Shown piece after piece: positions 1-8,416 of a stretch of 64,000 nucleotides of DNA (its first letter is position 1; every line of letters starts with the position of its first letter). The stretch comes from Gammaproteobacteria bacterium (lineage in GTDB: Bacteria > Pseudomonadota > Gammaproteobacteria > Competibacterales > Competibacteraceae), in contig JACKMZ010000002.1 of NCBI GenBank assembly GCA_024235135.1, positions 1 through 64,000 on the forward strand, given 5' to 3'. A program made the translations under genes and the position numbers. The notes under the pieces are model-generated. The model was not told the origin of the DNA. It searched no databases and worked only from the letters and a program-made list of their open reading frames with translations.

Positions 1-2215
1 TGAGCAAATCCCCCATGTCTTGCGCCGCCAGGCTCACCCATCGCTCGCAATGATCGGCCAGTACCGGCCGCACCCGCTGGCCGGGATACTGCACGAACAG
101 GCCCCGCAATCCCGGCAAACGGTCGATGGTTTCCTCCGCGCCGAACCAGGCATGGCTGAGCACCACAATGGGCGGCTGGGGTTCCCGTCCGTCATGCAGC
201 AACTCCCGCAACGAATCCGCCAGTCTCAGGGAATGAGCGGCCCGCGCCGGTTCCTGACTGCGGCTGGTCCAGATTTCGAGCTTGTCGGCGGGTTGCTCCA
301 GCTTCGCCACCGCGCCCAGGCCGCCCGCCGTGATCAATGCGACGGGCAAACGCGCGGCCAGCAGCGAACCGGTGATGATATGCGCGGCCAGTCGGGTCAC
401 CGACTCCACGGGACCGAAGCAGGGCGGCGAAACGTCCAGCACCAGCACGGCCGAACGCGGCGGGCGGCGTTCCGACCGATCATGGGTGTAATACAGCAAT
501 TCCCGATGAAGATAACGATTCAGCAACACCGGCGCGGGCAAAGCCAGTTGGGTGGGACAAAGATCGCGCCACTGGCCGCGCGTCAGCAGATCATCGCCAC
601 CCGCCCCACCGCCTTGTGCGACGGTGTCCTGACCGGCCAGCGGTATTCGCCCATCCATCCAGCGCCGCTGCCAGCCGTTCAATGCCGGCAGATCGTCCCG
701 TCGGCGCCACAAACGCAATGGCAAGCCGGGATCGGCGGCGACGGCATCGGCCCCCAGGATGACCAGCAAACTCACGCCGCGTTCGTCGATAGCCGCCAAC
801 GTCCGATATAAAGCGGCCAAAGGCGGTTCGGGCGGGGTCGGCTCGATGCTCTCCCCCGTCAGCGCCGCGTGCAGCAACGCCGGCAGATCGCTGGCCTGCA
901 AGCGCGGCGGGGGCCGCCAGTCGTTGAGCGGCAAGGCGCGCAATAACAACGCCACCAGGCCGATGCGCGCCGCCAGCGGCCAACGTAAGTCGGCCAGCCG
1001 TCGCATACCGGGATGCAGGGACAGGACAGCGAGCAGACCTTCCGGCTCGCCGCCGCTACACAACCGCAGCAAATCGCACAGCAACGACAAGGACGGATAC
1101 TGCTTCAAGCGATGCAAACTCGCCAGCGCGCGAGGCAACCCCGCCCATTCGGCCGGCAACGGAGCCGGAACGGCGAGTTCAAGCGAGGCGGCCGGGAACA
1201 GCGCCCGGCAGTCCCAAAACCGATAGACATCGCCTTCGTGACTGGAAATCAAGAAGCGGCCGTCCGGCGACCAGACAAGTTCCCAGACATACGCTTCGGG
1301 AAAGGCGTAGCACAGCAATTCCCGGCCATCGGCGACATCCCAGACGCGCAGCGTGCCATCGCGGGCCGCGGAGGCCAGCCAGCGGCCATCCGGCGACCAG
1401 ATCACACCGCGCAGGAATCGGGCCTGGGGATGCGCCGGCCAGTGCCGAACGAGACGCCAGTCCGCCACATCCCACAGACATAGCCGATGATCGTTGCCCA
1501 GAGTCGCCAGCCAGCGGCCATCCGGCGACCAGGCCAGTCCGCTCACCCAGTTCTCGTGGGCCGACCAACGCGTTACGCATTCGCCGCTCCGCGCGTCCCA
1601 GACGCACACGGATCGATCGGCCGCGCCGGACGCCAACCAGCGATCGTCGGGCGACCAGGCCAGACACCGCAAGGTGTCCTGATCGCCTTTGCGATTGAAC
1701 AGGGGTTGACCGCTCCGAGCATCCCAGATACGCAACGTGTCATCGGCCAGAATCGCCGCCAATCGCTGACTGTCGTTGGACCAGCAAAGTCGCTGGGCCG
1801 GGTTGTTGCGATCCGCGCAATGCAGCGCGCAACGTCCGTTCGCGGCGTTCCAGACACGCACCGTTGCATCGGCCGAAGCCGTGGCCAGTCGTGCGCCGTC
1901 GGGAGAGAGCGCGACATGGACCAGCGGCCGATCGTGGCTTTCGCTCCCTTCCCAGAGCAGGGCGCCGGTTTCCAGATGGCGGCACCACGGTCGGCCCGTG
2001 GAACCGCCCGCGATCAGGCTACGGTCGTCCGCGCGCCAGCCCATGCTCGCGGGGCTGGCCCCATGGGCCCCGGAACCTTGCAACATTCCCAGGCAATGGC
2101 CTTTCGCGTTCGGCAAACGCGGCTGCCAAGGTGGACGGGGCAGTTCTTTGCAACGCCTGCCTAGCGTGGCGGCTTGCCGCGCGATATACGCGGCGATGGC
2201 GGAATCGCCGCTCAT
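1..2215 (-). CDS. WD40 beta-propeller protein with C-terminal vWA-like domain (3' end beyond window)
   Basis: The frame is open from the ATG at 2215 to the left edge, at least 738 codons. Residues about 55-335 hold seven WD40-type repeats (recurring WSPDGRWLAS and VWD or IWD endings), enough for one closed seven-bladed propeller. A helical linker follows, then a vWA/DUF58-like core near residues 588-600 (AVLVLDVS, D594-x-S596-x-P598). In canonical MIDAS sites the fifth position is Ser, so this metal site looks altered. The start overlaps the stop of the upstream 494-aa gene by four bases (ATGA). It is the last visible gene of a four-gene operon. Role unknown; the fusion recalls vWA/beta-propeller components of AAA+-dependent ternary conflict systems (inference). 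Confidence 0.8.
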   Translation of the reverse strand, partial: MSGDSAIAAYIARQAATLGRRCKELPRPPWQPRLPNAKGHCLGMLQGSGAHGASPASMGWRADDRSLIAGGSTGRPWCRHLETGALLWEGSESHDRPLVHVALSPDGARLATASADATVRVWNAANGRCALHCADRNNPAQRLCWSNDSQRLAAILADDTLRIWDARSGQPLFNRKGDQDTLRCLAWSPDDRWLASGAADRSVCVWDARSGECVTRWSAHENWVSGLAWSPDGRWLATLGNDHRLCLWDVADWRLVRHWPAHPQARFLRGVIWSPDGRWLASAARDGTLRVWDVADGRELLCYAFPEAYVWELVWSPDGRFLISSHEGDVYRFWDCRALFPAASLELAVPAPLPAEWAGLPRALASLHRLKQYPSLSLLCDLLRLCSGGEPEGLLAVLSLHPGMRRLADLRWPLAARIGLVALLLRALPLNDWRPPPRLQASDLPALLHAALTGESIEPTPPEPPLAALYRTLAAIDERGVSLLVILGADAVAADPGLPLRLWRRRDDLPALNGWQRRWMDGRIPLAGQDTVAQGGGAGGDDLLTRGQWRDLCPTQLALPAPVLLNRYLHRELLYYTHDRSERRPPRSAVLVLDVSPPCFGPVESVTRLAAHIITGSLLAARLPVALITAGGLGAVAKLEQPADKLEIWTSRSQEPARAAHSLRLADSLRELLHDGREPQPPIVVLSHAWFGAEETIDRLPGLRGLFVQYPGQRVRPVLADHCERWVSLAAQDMGDLL

Positions 2216-3696
2216 CCGTTGGTTTCCTTCTCCCCTGCGGCCTGTTCGTACAATCGAGCGGCGCGGGCCGGTTCTCCCGCCGCTTCCAGCAGTTCCGCCG
2301 CGCCTACCCAGTCACCGGCCCACTCCGCCCGTTGGGCCTGTTCCAGCAGGCGCGGGCGATCGTCGGGCGACGGGCTGGCGAAAGTGGCTGCAAACTGTTG
2401 CGCCGCCGCCGTGCGGACAGTCTCCGCCACCCGCTCCAGGCATCGTTCCCCTTCGGCCGTCAGACCGCCCTGCACTACAGGAGTCGGACCCACCCACAGC
2501 GCCCAGGCGGGCAGGCAACGATCGATCTCGAAAATGAAAATCCCCTCCGCCGTCGCCGCCACGGCCTGCCGTTCGCTGAACGCCAGCACGGAGCGTCGCG
2601 CCTGCACCGGCAAGGGAGGGTGAAAATCCCAATCCTGCTCCCGATACAGACCGCCGGGGCCGATCCGCACCAGCGGGATGCCGAAGGGCAGCGCCTCATC
2701 GAGTCCACCCGGCGTCGTCAACAGATACCGGCCCGCGCCTGGCAACAGGAATACCGCGTCGGCAGCCGGACGATTCACCAACAACGGGATCGACCAGCGC
2801 AGTTCGGTCTCCTCCAGCAAAACGGCGTCGCTCCGCCGTCGGATCTCGCGCCGCCGGACCAGCCGTACCGGAATGGGCGGCGGAGTCGGGGCGGATGTAG
2901 CGCCTTGAAAAGGGGCTGGATCGGGTATCGCCGAGTACAGAAAAGACAGGCCGGGGATCGGCGTTCCCAGACGCCGGAAGCGCCAATGGCCGACATCGGG
3001 CGTACCCAACGCCCACGGCTCGGTCGCCGGAAGGCTTTCCCGCAAAACGGCTTCGGGCAATGGGCAGCGGCAGCGGATATCCAGGAACAGGCTTTGCCGT
3101 GCGGTGTCGATTCGCTCATCGAGGTGGGCCAGCAGCGTATCCGGCAAATCGCCCAGGGTGTGGATCAGTGAACCGGGCAGCGGCGTTTTGGAGCGTAGGG
3201 TCAGCATCAGGGCGCCGGTTTCGGATTCCTCTCCGCTCAAGGGACGGCGGGCCAGCGTCACCAAATCGACTTCCAGGCCCAGCGCCAAGGCTCTTTGCAA
3301 CACCCAGCGGCCCAGCGCCGGCGGAACGATCGCCGCCAGCGCCTTGCTCGGCACGGGTTGACGCGAAGGCAGGGCGCAGTTAGCCAGCAAGGCGGCCAGA
3401 TCGGCCCGTGGCCAATCGTCCACCGTCAGCGCCATTTTGGCTTGCGTTCCGAACGAGCCCGACCCGCTGAACGCCGTCCAGCCTACCGACACCGCGCCAT
3501 ACGGCCGACCCCCGGCGGTTCGGATCAAGGAGATCAGGCTCTGTGGGTCACCCTCGGCTTCCAGCCACCAACCGTCGGGCGCGCGCCGTAAATCGAGCGG
3601 CTGATACGCTCCCCCGGCTTGCGCCAACACGCCCAGAAACGCCACGGCCTGGCGGTCCAGGGGGAAATACCCGGCGCAGCGGGTGGGAGCCGTCAT
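2212..3696 (-). CDS. Conserved operon protein of unknown function, 494 aa
   Basis: I do not recognise this family with certainty. The protein is soluble in appearance, with no signal peptide or membrane span. It alternates beta-rich stretches (for example LLTTPGGLDEALPFG and AVAATAEGIFIFEID) with a C-terminal helical tail rich in Ala/Glu that resembles a single TPR-like hairpin (AAELLEAAGEPARAARLYEQ). It starts three bases after the stop of the TPR gene and its TGA overlaps the ATG of the WD40 gene, so the products are probably made in fixed ratio and may form a complex. In position and size it could be a bpX-type component of a MoxR-vWA-propeller system; that assignment is inference from context only. 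Confidence 0.65.
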   Translation of the reverse strand: MTAPTRCAGYFPLDRQAVAFLGVLAQAGGAYQPLDLRRAPDGWWLEAEGDPQSLISLIRTAGGRPYGAVSVGWTAFSGSGSFGTQAKMALTVDDWPRADLAALLANCALPSRQPVPSKALAAIVPPALGRWVLQRALALGLEVDLVTLARRPLSGEESETGALMLTLRSKTPLPGSLIHTLGDLPDTLLAHLDERIDTARQSLFLDIRCRCPLPEAVLRESLPATEPWALGTPDVGHWRFRRLGTPIPGLSFLYSAIPDPAPFQGATSAPTPPPIPVRLVRRREIRRRSDAVLLEETELRWSIPLLVNRPAADAVFLLPGAGRYLLTTPGGLDEALPFGIPLVRIGPGGLYREQDWDFHPPLPVQARRSVLAFSERQAVAATAEGIFIFEIDRCLPAWALWVGPTPVVQGGLTAEGERCLERVAETVRTAAAQQFAATFASPSPDDRPRLLEQAQRAEWAGDWVGAAELLEAAGEPARAARLYEQAAGEKETNG

Positions 3697-3699
3697 CGT

Positions 3700-4350
3700 T
3701 CAGACAACAGGCATCGGAATGCCGGTGACGTCGCCCAGGGTATCCCTCGCCCAGGCCGTCCAGCGTTCGGACGAACCGGAAATGCCCACCTGCACCGCCG
3801 TGGCGTAAGTCAAGGCCGCAAGATCGGGACGTCTCAACGCTTCGGCGACGCGAACGGCCCAATCGACCGGACGCTGGCGAGCAGCGGATTCATCCAGGTC
3901 CGCCAAGCCGGCAACGACATCCCGCAGACAGCGGGCGGCCACCGGCCGTTCTTCCTCGCCAGCCAAGCAGCGGGCCCGTATCAGTCGCAATTCCAATGCC
4001 TGAACCGAACCGGCCGGTTCGAATCCGCTCAGCAGTTCGCGGACCCTGGAAATACGGCTTGCCCGGTCCGCCAGGGTCCACGCCGCCAGCAAGCGTTCTC
4101 CGGCTTGCAACCAACATTGCGCGGCCGCTTCGTATTGCTCGCACCGCTCATGGTTGCGCGCTGCCTCCTTCCAGGCCGGGACACGCTCATACCAGGCCGC
4201 CGCCTGCGCCCAACGCCGCTGCCGCTCGTGCAGTAACGCCGCCTGCCGCGCATCGGGCAGTCGCTCGAAACAACGGCAAGCTTCGTCCAACAAACCCGCC
4301 TGCAGATAACAGCGGGCGGCCCGTCGCAGGTATTCCCGGCCGGGGGTCAT
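3700..4350 (-). CDS. TPR/SEL1-like helical repeat protein, 216 aa
   Basis: The start at 4350 gives MTPGREYLRRAARCYLQAG and overlaps the upstream stop by four bases (ATGA). The first 130 residues are repeated amphipathic helix pairs of TPR type (AARCYLQAGLLDEACRCFER, AAAWYERVPAWKEAARNHER, AAQCWLQAGERLLAAWTLAD). The remainder is helical and Ala/Arg/Leu rich, ending with GIPMPVV. Such repeats serve as protein-binding scaffolds. There is no signal peptide. In this operon it probably bridges the neighbouring propeller/vWA protein and an enzyme not seen in the window. A much longer frame upstream of 4350 exists but reads through the 86-aa gene in another phase and is not supported. Confidence 0.7.
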   Translation of the reverse strand: MTPGREYLRRAARCYLQAGLLDEACRCFERLPDARQAALLHERQRRWAQAAAWYERVPAWKEAARNHERCEQYEAAAQCWLQAGERLLAAWTLADRASRISRVRELLSGFEPAGSVQALELRLIRARCLAGEEERPVAARCLRDVVAGLADLDESAARQRPVDWAVRVAEALRRPDLAALTYATAVQVGISGSSERWTAWARDTLGDVTGIPMPVV

Positions 4351-4607
4351 CGCCGTTGGCGTTCCTTGTCGGCGGACTCGCTTTCCGGTGATTCGGGCAC
4401 GGTTTCCGGCGCGGGCGATGCTCCGCCGGGCAAGATTTCCGTCACCTGCGGATGGCGTTCCAACACGTTGCCGATTTCGGCGGCGATGCGGTCGTGCTCG
4501 CGATTGTGCTCGGCGTCGGAAAGGTAAGGCAGATCCTGATCGTCGACCCGAAATTCTTCCATTTCTCCGGTTTTTTTGTTGAAACGTAATTTGACGCGGA
4601 CTTTCAT
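4347..4607 (-). CDS. Small operon-leading protein of unknown function, 86 aa
   Basis: The chosen start, ATG at 4607, yields MKVRVKLRFNKKTGEMEEF. The first half is a compact basic beta pattern followed by an acidic stretch with paired charges (AEHNREHDRIAAEIGNVLE), and the last 30 residues are Pro/Glu/Ser-rich and probably unfolded. It is the first gene of the operon and overlaps the TPR gene by ATGA. Small lead proteins of this shape accompany AAA+-vWA ternary systems, but I cannot prove homology by eye. An in-frame ATG at 4721 would add 38 residues (NIHGRHPVSDCKVKLYQFPV and more) and cannot be excluded, since the ribosome-binding site before 4607 is weak. Confidence 0.6.
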   Translation of the reverse strand: MKVRVKLRFNKKTGEMEEFRVDDQDLPYLSDAEHNREHDRIAAEIGNVLERHPQVTEILPGGASPAPETVPESPESESADKERQRR

Positions 4608-4926
4608 GGGGAGCGGCGGTTCGTTGTAGTCTGGTGCTTGTTGTCCAAGACCGGCGACAGGGAATTGATACAGCTTGACCTTGCAATCACTCACGGGATG
4701 TCTTCCGTGAATATTCGGCAAAGGTCTTGCGCCGTCATGCTATAGACAACGGTAATGGCGGTTTATCGGTCAAATCCTATCAACCCGTCGATCCGGGCTG
4801 GCAAAGCGATGATCCATCCCCGACAATGAAAGCGACTCGGATAGCGGCGCAAGGCCCGGTCACGCCGGGGTAAATACGCCGGAATCGACCGCCGCCGATT
4901 CCCCATGGCCTCAAGAGGTATGGCCG
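4608..4926. other. Divergent intergenic region without gene, 319 bp
   Basis: This gap separates the left-edge operon (minus) from the secreted nuclease-fold gene (plus) and must hold both promoters. If the alternative start at 4721 of the 86-aa gene is used, the gap shrinks to about 205 bp. No clear operator, riboswitch or repeat is visible. Confidence 0.5.
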
Positions 4927-5385
4927 ATGCGAATGGGATTTGCGCTGCTCGGGCTGATCGTCGCCACCACGGCGGCCGCTCTCCCGCCGCCGTCGAAGTT
5001 GTCCAGCTACGCCTTCGTCAATGACGACGGCAGCTTGCGCATCGACCGGCGGACCATCCATTTATACGGCATTTATATTCCGCCGACCGCCCGAACTTGC
5101 GAGGATCAGGTGCGCCCGGCGCGTTGCGGTCCACGCGCGGCTCTGGCGCTGGAATTCAAAGTGTCTTCGCATTTCGTGCATTGCACGGTGTACGGCGCCC
5201 AACAGGACGGCAGCCTGGTCGGATATTGCGAAGCCGACGGGGAAGACCTGGCGGCCTACCTGTTGCAGCGCGGCTGGGCCGCCGCCTTGCCGGACGCCCC
5301 ACCGGAATACGCCATCCTGGAACGCATTGCGCGTCAGCACGGCCTGGGCGTGTGGGGCGCCTCGGTGGACCGGATCGTTCGCTGA
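4927..5385 (+). CDS. Secreted SNase-like (thermonuclease-fold) protein, 152 aa
   Basis: The first 20 residues (MRMGFALLGLIVATTAAALP) form a signal peptide, so the product is probably periplasmic. The rest follows the staphylococcal nuclease OB-fold layout: a first strand pair ending in HLYGIYIPP where active enzymes have RLxGIDAPE, a GPRAALALEF helix, and the closing ADGEDLAAYLLQRGWAAAL segment. The catalytic Arg35/Glu43/Arg87 equivalents are not evident: the first Arg is His, and the DxxGR turn reads DGSLVGY. It may therefore be a non-catalytic nuclease-fold protein. GAGG at about nine bases before the ATG supports the start. It is followed by the TraB-family gene on the same strand. Confidence 0.75.
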   Translation: MRMGFALLGLIVATTAAALPPPSKLSSYAFVNDDGSLRIDRRTIHLYGIYIPPTARTCEDQVRPARCGPRAALALEFKVSSHFVHCTVYGAQQDGSLVGYCEADGEDLAAYLLQRGWAAALPDAPPEYAILERIARQHGLGVWGASVDRIVR

Positions 5386-5478
5386 AACCACACCTCGCCC
5401 GGCCACACCGGGGTGAGGCTTGCCCGTTGTTCGGGGAGCGGGGATACTGCATGCCGCATCAGCAACGATAGTGAAACA

Positions 5479-6681
5479 ATGGAAATAACGAGCGAATCGA
5501 CTGAACCCCGTATCGATCTGGAGTTCGAACAAGGCCGTGTCACCTTGCTGGGTACGGCCCATGTCTCCCGCGCCAGCGCCGAAAAGGTCAAGGAATTACT
5601 GGCCACCGGCGAATACGGCGCGGTCGCGGTGGAACTCTGCCCCAGCCGCCATGCCGCTTTGCTTAACCCCGATCATCTGGCGCGCATGGATTTATTTCAG
5701 GTCGTGCGCAGCGGCAAGGCGACCATGGTGATCGCCAGTCTGGCCCTGGCGGCCTATCAACAGCGCCTGGCCGAGCAGTTCGGCATCGAACCCGGCGCGG
5801 AAATGCGCGCCGCCATCGAATCTGCGCGCGCCTCCGGCCTGCCGGTGTTGCTGATCGACCGGGAGATCGGCATTACCTTGAAGCGCATCTACCGTAACGT
5901 GCCGTGGTGGCGACGGCTTTATCTTTTCTCTGGACTGCTGGCCAGTCTCATGGTCAGTGAAGAAGTCACGGAAGAGGAAATCGAGCGGCTCAAGAAGGGC
6001 GATGTGTTGGAATCGACCTTCGCCCAATTCGCGGATCAGGAACGCGACCTGTTCCTGCCGCTGATCAGCGAGCGTGATCAATACATGGCCGCACGGCTCA
6101 AGCAGGAACTCGACAAGGGTCTTTCCCGACCTATTCTGGCAGTGGTCGGCGCCGGGCATTTGCAAGGCATCCAGGATCGCCTGCAACAACCGCAAAATCC
6201 CGCTCAGGTCATTGCCGAACTCGATAAGCTACCCGCCCCCAGCCGCTGGCCCAAACTTCTACCCTGGGCCATCGTAGGCTTGATCTTCGCGGGTTTTGCC
6301 ATCGGATTCAGTCGTAATGTCCAATTGGGTTGGCAACTGGTCTGGGACTGGGTGGTGATCAATGGAGGCTTGGCGGCTTTGGGCGCGCTGATTGCCGCCG
6401 GTCATCCACTGACCATTTTGGGCGCGTTCCTCGCGGCTCCGTTGACCTCCTTGAATCCCACCATCGGCGCCGGCATGGTCACGGCCGCCATCGAACTCTA
6501 TTTGCGTAAGCCCAATGTTGGCGACTTCAGTCGGTTACGCAACGATACCGCCCATTGGAAAGGATGGTGGCGCAACCGAGTGGCGAGAACCTTGCTTGTG
6601 TTCATCTTCAGCACTTTTGGGTCGGCCATCGGCACCTACGTCGCGGGTTTCCGCATCTTCGGTCGACTCACAGGACATTAA
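5479..6681 (+). CDS. traB: TraB family membrane protein, 400 aa
   Basis: The start at 5479 (METIT-type ATG reading MEITSESTEPRIDL) trims an unsupported 22-codon extension. The N-terminal half is a TraB/PrgY domain: a first strand VTLLGTAHVSRASAEKV, then AVAVELCPSRHAAL, and PVLLIDREIGITLKR, which are the conserved GTxH and ExC-type motifs of the family. From about residue 255 there are four membrane spans (WAIVGLIFAGFAIGF, LVWDWVVINGGLAALGALI, LGAFLAAPLTSL, LLVFIFSTFGSAIGTYVAG). TraB/PrgY proteins of enterococci reduce pheromone activity and the superfamily is thought to be metalloprotease-like; the substrate in proteobacteria is unknown. The YbjQ gene begins 16 bases downstream, pointing to an operon. 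Confidence 0.85.
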   Translation: MEITSESTEPRIDLEFEQGRVTLLGTAHVSRASAEKVKELLATGEYGAVAVELCPSRHAALLNPDHLARMDLFQVVRSGKATMVIASLALAAYQQRLAEQFGIEPGAEMRAAIESARASGLPVLLIDREIGITLKRIYRNVPWWRRLYLFSGLLASLMVSEEVTEEEIERLKKGDVLESTFAQFADQERDLFLPLISERDQYMAARLKQELDKGLSRPILAVVGAGHLQGIQDRLQQPQNPAQVIAELDKLPAPSRWPKLLPWAIVGLIFAGFAIGFSRNVQLGWQLVWDWVVINGGLAALGALIAAGHPLTILGAFLAAPLTSLNPTIGAGMVTAAIELYLRKPNVGDFSRLRNDTAHWKGWWRNRVARTLLVFIFSTFGSAIGTYVAGFRIFGRLTGH

Positions 6682-6697
6682 AATCAGGAGATTCAAC

Positions 6698-7012
6698 ATG
6701 CTGATCAGCAATCTGGAAATCGTACCAGGCCGACAGGTGGTTCAACATCTAGGGCTGGTGCAGGGCAGCAGCGTACGCGCCAAGCACATCGGCCGGGACA
6801 TCATGGCCGGTCTCAAAAACGTGTTTGGCGGCGAGCTGAAGGGCTATACGGAACTGTTGCAGGAAGCCCGTGAGGAAGCCACCCAGCGGATGATCCAGCA
6901 GGCCAAGGGGATCGGCGCCAATGCGGTGTTGAATGTACGCTTCTCCACCTCGTCGGTGGCGCAGGGCGCGGCGGAGCTGTTCGTCTATGGGACAGCGGTC
7001 GTACTGGACTAA
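6698..7012 (+). CDS. ybjQ: YbjQ/UPF0145 family protein, 104 aa
   Basis: A strong ribosome-binding site (AGGAG) lies seven bases before ATG 6698. The length and the family signatures fit YbjQ (heavy-metal-binding domain, UPF0145): GLVQGSSVRAKHIGRDI, GGELKGYTELLQEAREEAT and GIGANAVLNVRF followed by VYGTAVVL. These proteins form pentameric rings; the biochemical role is not established. It is soluble. It stands five bases before a second, membrane-anchored paralogue. Confidence 0.9.
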   Translation: MLISNLEIVPGRQVVQHLGLVQGSSVRAKHIGRDIMAGLKNVFGGELKGYTELLQEAREEATQRMIQQAKGIGANAVLNVRFSTSSVAQGAAELFVYGTAVVLD

Positions 7013-7017
7013 ATCCC

Positions 7018-7524
7018 ATGGAAGCCCTGCTCAACCTCATCGTCGTGCTGATTCTGTTAGCCCTGGGCTATGGCTTCGGTCGCCTGGCGGAGAACCGTCA
7101 TTATCGTTCGATCCGTCAGCGCGAATGGGCATTGCGGGAACTACTCCTCTTTCCGGAACGCCGTTTGCCGAATTACCCACAGATTCCACGGACAGTTCTG
7201 GTGGCTGGCAATGTGGTCATTTCCGTGGATTACTTCAAACGCTTTATCGCGGGATTGCGCAACCTGGTCGGCGGGCGAGTCACCAGTTACGAATCGCTGC
7301 TTGACCGGGGCCGCCGCGAAGCCATTCTGCGCATGAAGGAAGAAGCCCGGCGCAAGGGCGCCTCCGCCATATTCAACGTCAAGTTGGAAACCGCCTCGAT
7401 TTCCAAAGGTCAGGGCAACGCCATCGGCTCAATCGAAGTTTACGCCTATGGGACGGCCATCATTCTACCCCGCCCCGACGCCGACAAGGTGCTCTTTGGA
7501 ATACAGCAACCCCCCTATTCCTGA
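7018..7524 (+). CDS. Membrane-anchored YbjQ-like protein, 168 aa
   Basis: Residues 1-20 (MEALLNLIVVLILLALGYGF) form one membrane span, so the YbjQ-like domain (about residues 55-150) faces one compartment while anchored. Domain signatures are VDYFKRFIAGLRNLVGGRVTSYESLLDRGRREA, quoted here in part as RNLVGGRVTSYESLL, and KGASAIFNVKLETASIS, then VYAYGTAIILP. It is a diverged paralogue of the gene directly upstream and probably arose by tandem duplication plus acquisition of an anchor. Its 3' end overlaps the start of the M48 protease gene by 29 bases. Confidence 0.85.
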   Translation: MEALLNLIVVLILLALGYGFGRLAENRHYRSIRQREWALRELLLFPERRLPNYPQIPRTVLVAGNVVISVDYFKRFIAGLRNLVGGRVTSYESLLDRGRREAILRMKEEARRKGASAIFNVKLETASISKGQGNAIGSIEVYAYGTAIILPRPDADKVLFGIQQPPYS

Positions 7525-8416
7525 CGGCATCAACAATCCGCCCGACCACCCGCTGAAAAATCTGCTGATCCTGCTCGGCGGGGCGCTGGCGCTGATCGTG
7601 CTGGCGATGTACCTGTTGGGCCTGGCGGCGGGCTATCTGGCCCGCCACATTCCATTCAGCGTGGAATACGATCTGGCCACGCACGTGCTGAACGCCCAGT
7701 CGCCGGACGATAAGCCACGGGAGAACAGCCATACGGACCCGGCGCTCACCGACTATTTACAAGGTCTGGCCGACCGGCTCGTCCCTTATCAGAATTTACC
7801 GGAAGGCATGACCGTGACCGTCCATTATTCCGACACGGAAGCGGTCAACGCCTTCGCGACGTTGGGCGGCCATATTTTCGTGACTCGTGGACTGTTGGAG
7901 AAAATCCCCAACGAAAATGCCCTTGCCATGGTGCTGGGCCATGAAATCGCCCATGTCAAACATCGCCATCCTATCGCTTCCTTGGGCCGGGGCGTCATCA
8001 TCAGCCTGGGTATCGCCACCGTTCTGGGCTCCACCGGCATGGATTCGGTGGGCGGACTGCTGAATGACGCCGGGTGGCTGACGCAGCTATCCTTCAGCCG
8101 CAGTCAGGAACGCATGGCCGATAGCGACGCCTTGACCGGCTTGGTGGGTCTTTACGGCACGGGAGCGGGCGCAACGGCGCCGTTCGAATTGTTCGACCGC
8201 CTGCAAAGCCAGAACTTGCGGGTCCCCGAATTTCTCAGCACACACCCCCTGAATCAGGCCCGCATTCAAGCTTTGCAACGCCAGATTCAGGAAGGGGGCG
8301 CAACCGCCGACGATACGAAGCTCAAGCCCTTACCCGCTTTCGTCCGGCAGGCGTTGGACGAACGGACGCCATCGGCCATTCCATTGGGCGAGTGCGATAC
8401 CGCCGAGGAGCAGTAA
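7496..8416 (+). CDS. M48 family metalloprotease, 306 aa
   Basis: Zinc motif HEIAH at residues 149-153 and the third-ligand helix SRSQERMAD identify an M48 (Ste24/HtpX/BepA-like) peptidase. One membrane span (LLILLGGALALIVLAMYLLG) near residue 25 places the catalytic domain probably in the periplasm. I chose TTG 7496 because the family typically opens with NPPIPDGIN-type sequence, and AAGG lies six bases upstream; an ATG at 7448 would add 16 residues and overlap the YbjQ-like gene further. The last 30 residues lie over an antisense transporter remnant. Context with TraB and YbjQ proteins suggests an envelope quality-control unit (inference). Confidence 0.85.
   Translation: MEYSNPPIPDGINNPPDHPLKNLLILLGGALALIVLAMYLLGLAAGYLARHIPFSVEYDLATHVLNAQSPDDKPRENSHTDPALTDYLQGLADRLVPYQNLPEGMTVTVHYSDTEAVNAFATLGGHIFVTRGLLEKIPNENALAMVLGHEIAHVKHRHPIASLGRGVIISLGIATVLGSTGMDSVGGLLNDAGWLTQLSFSRSQERMADSDALTGLVGLYGTGAGATAPFELFDRLQSQNLRVPEFLSTHPLNQARIQALQRQIQEGGATADDTKLKPLPAFVRQALDERTPSAIPLGECDTAEEQ

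Noticed and set aside
1179..1667. A 162-codon minus-strand frame in the WD40 gene
   Set aside because: It is the WD40 repeats read in a shifted phase, which explains its repetitive look.
4351..4686. N-terminal extension of the TPR protein to a start near 4686
   Set aside because: It reads across the 86-aa gene out of phase and yields Arg-rich noise; ATGA coupling supports 4350.
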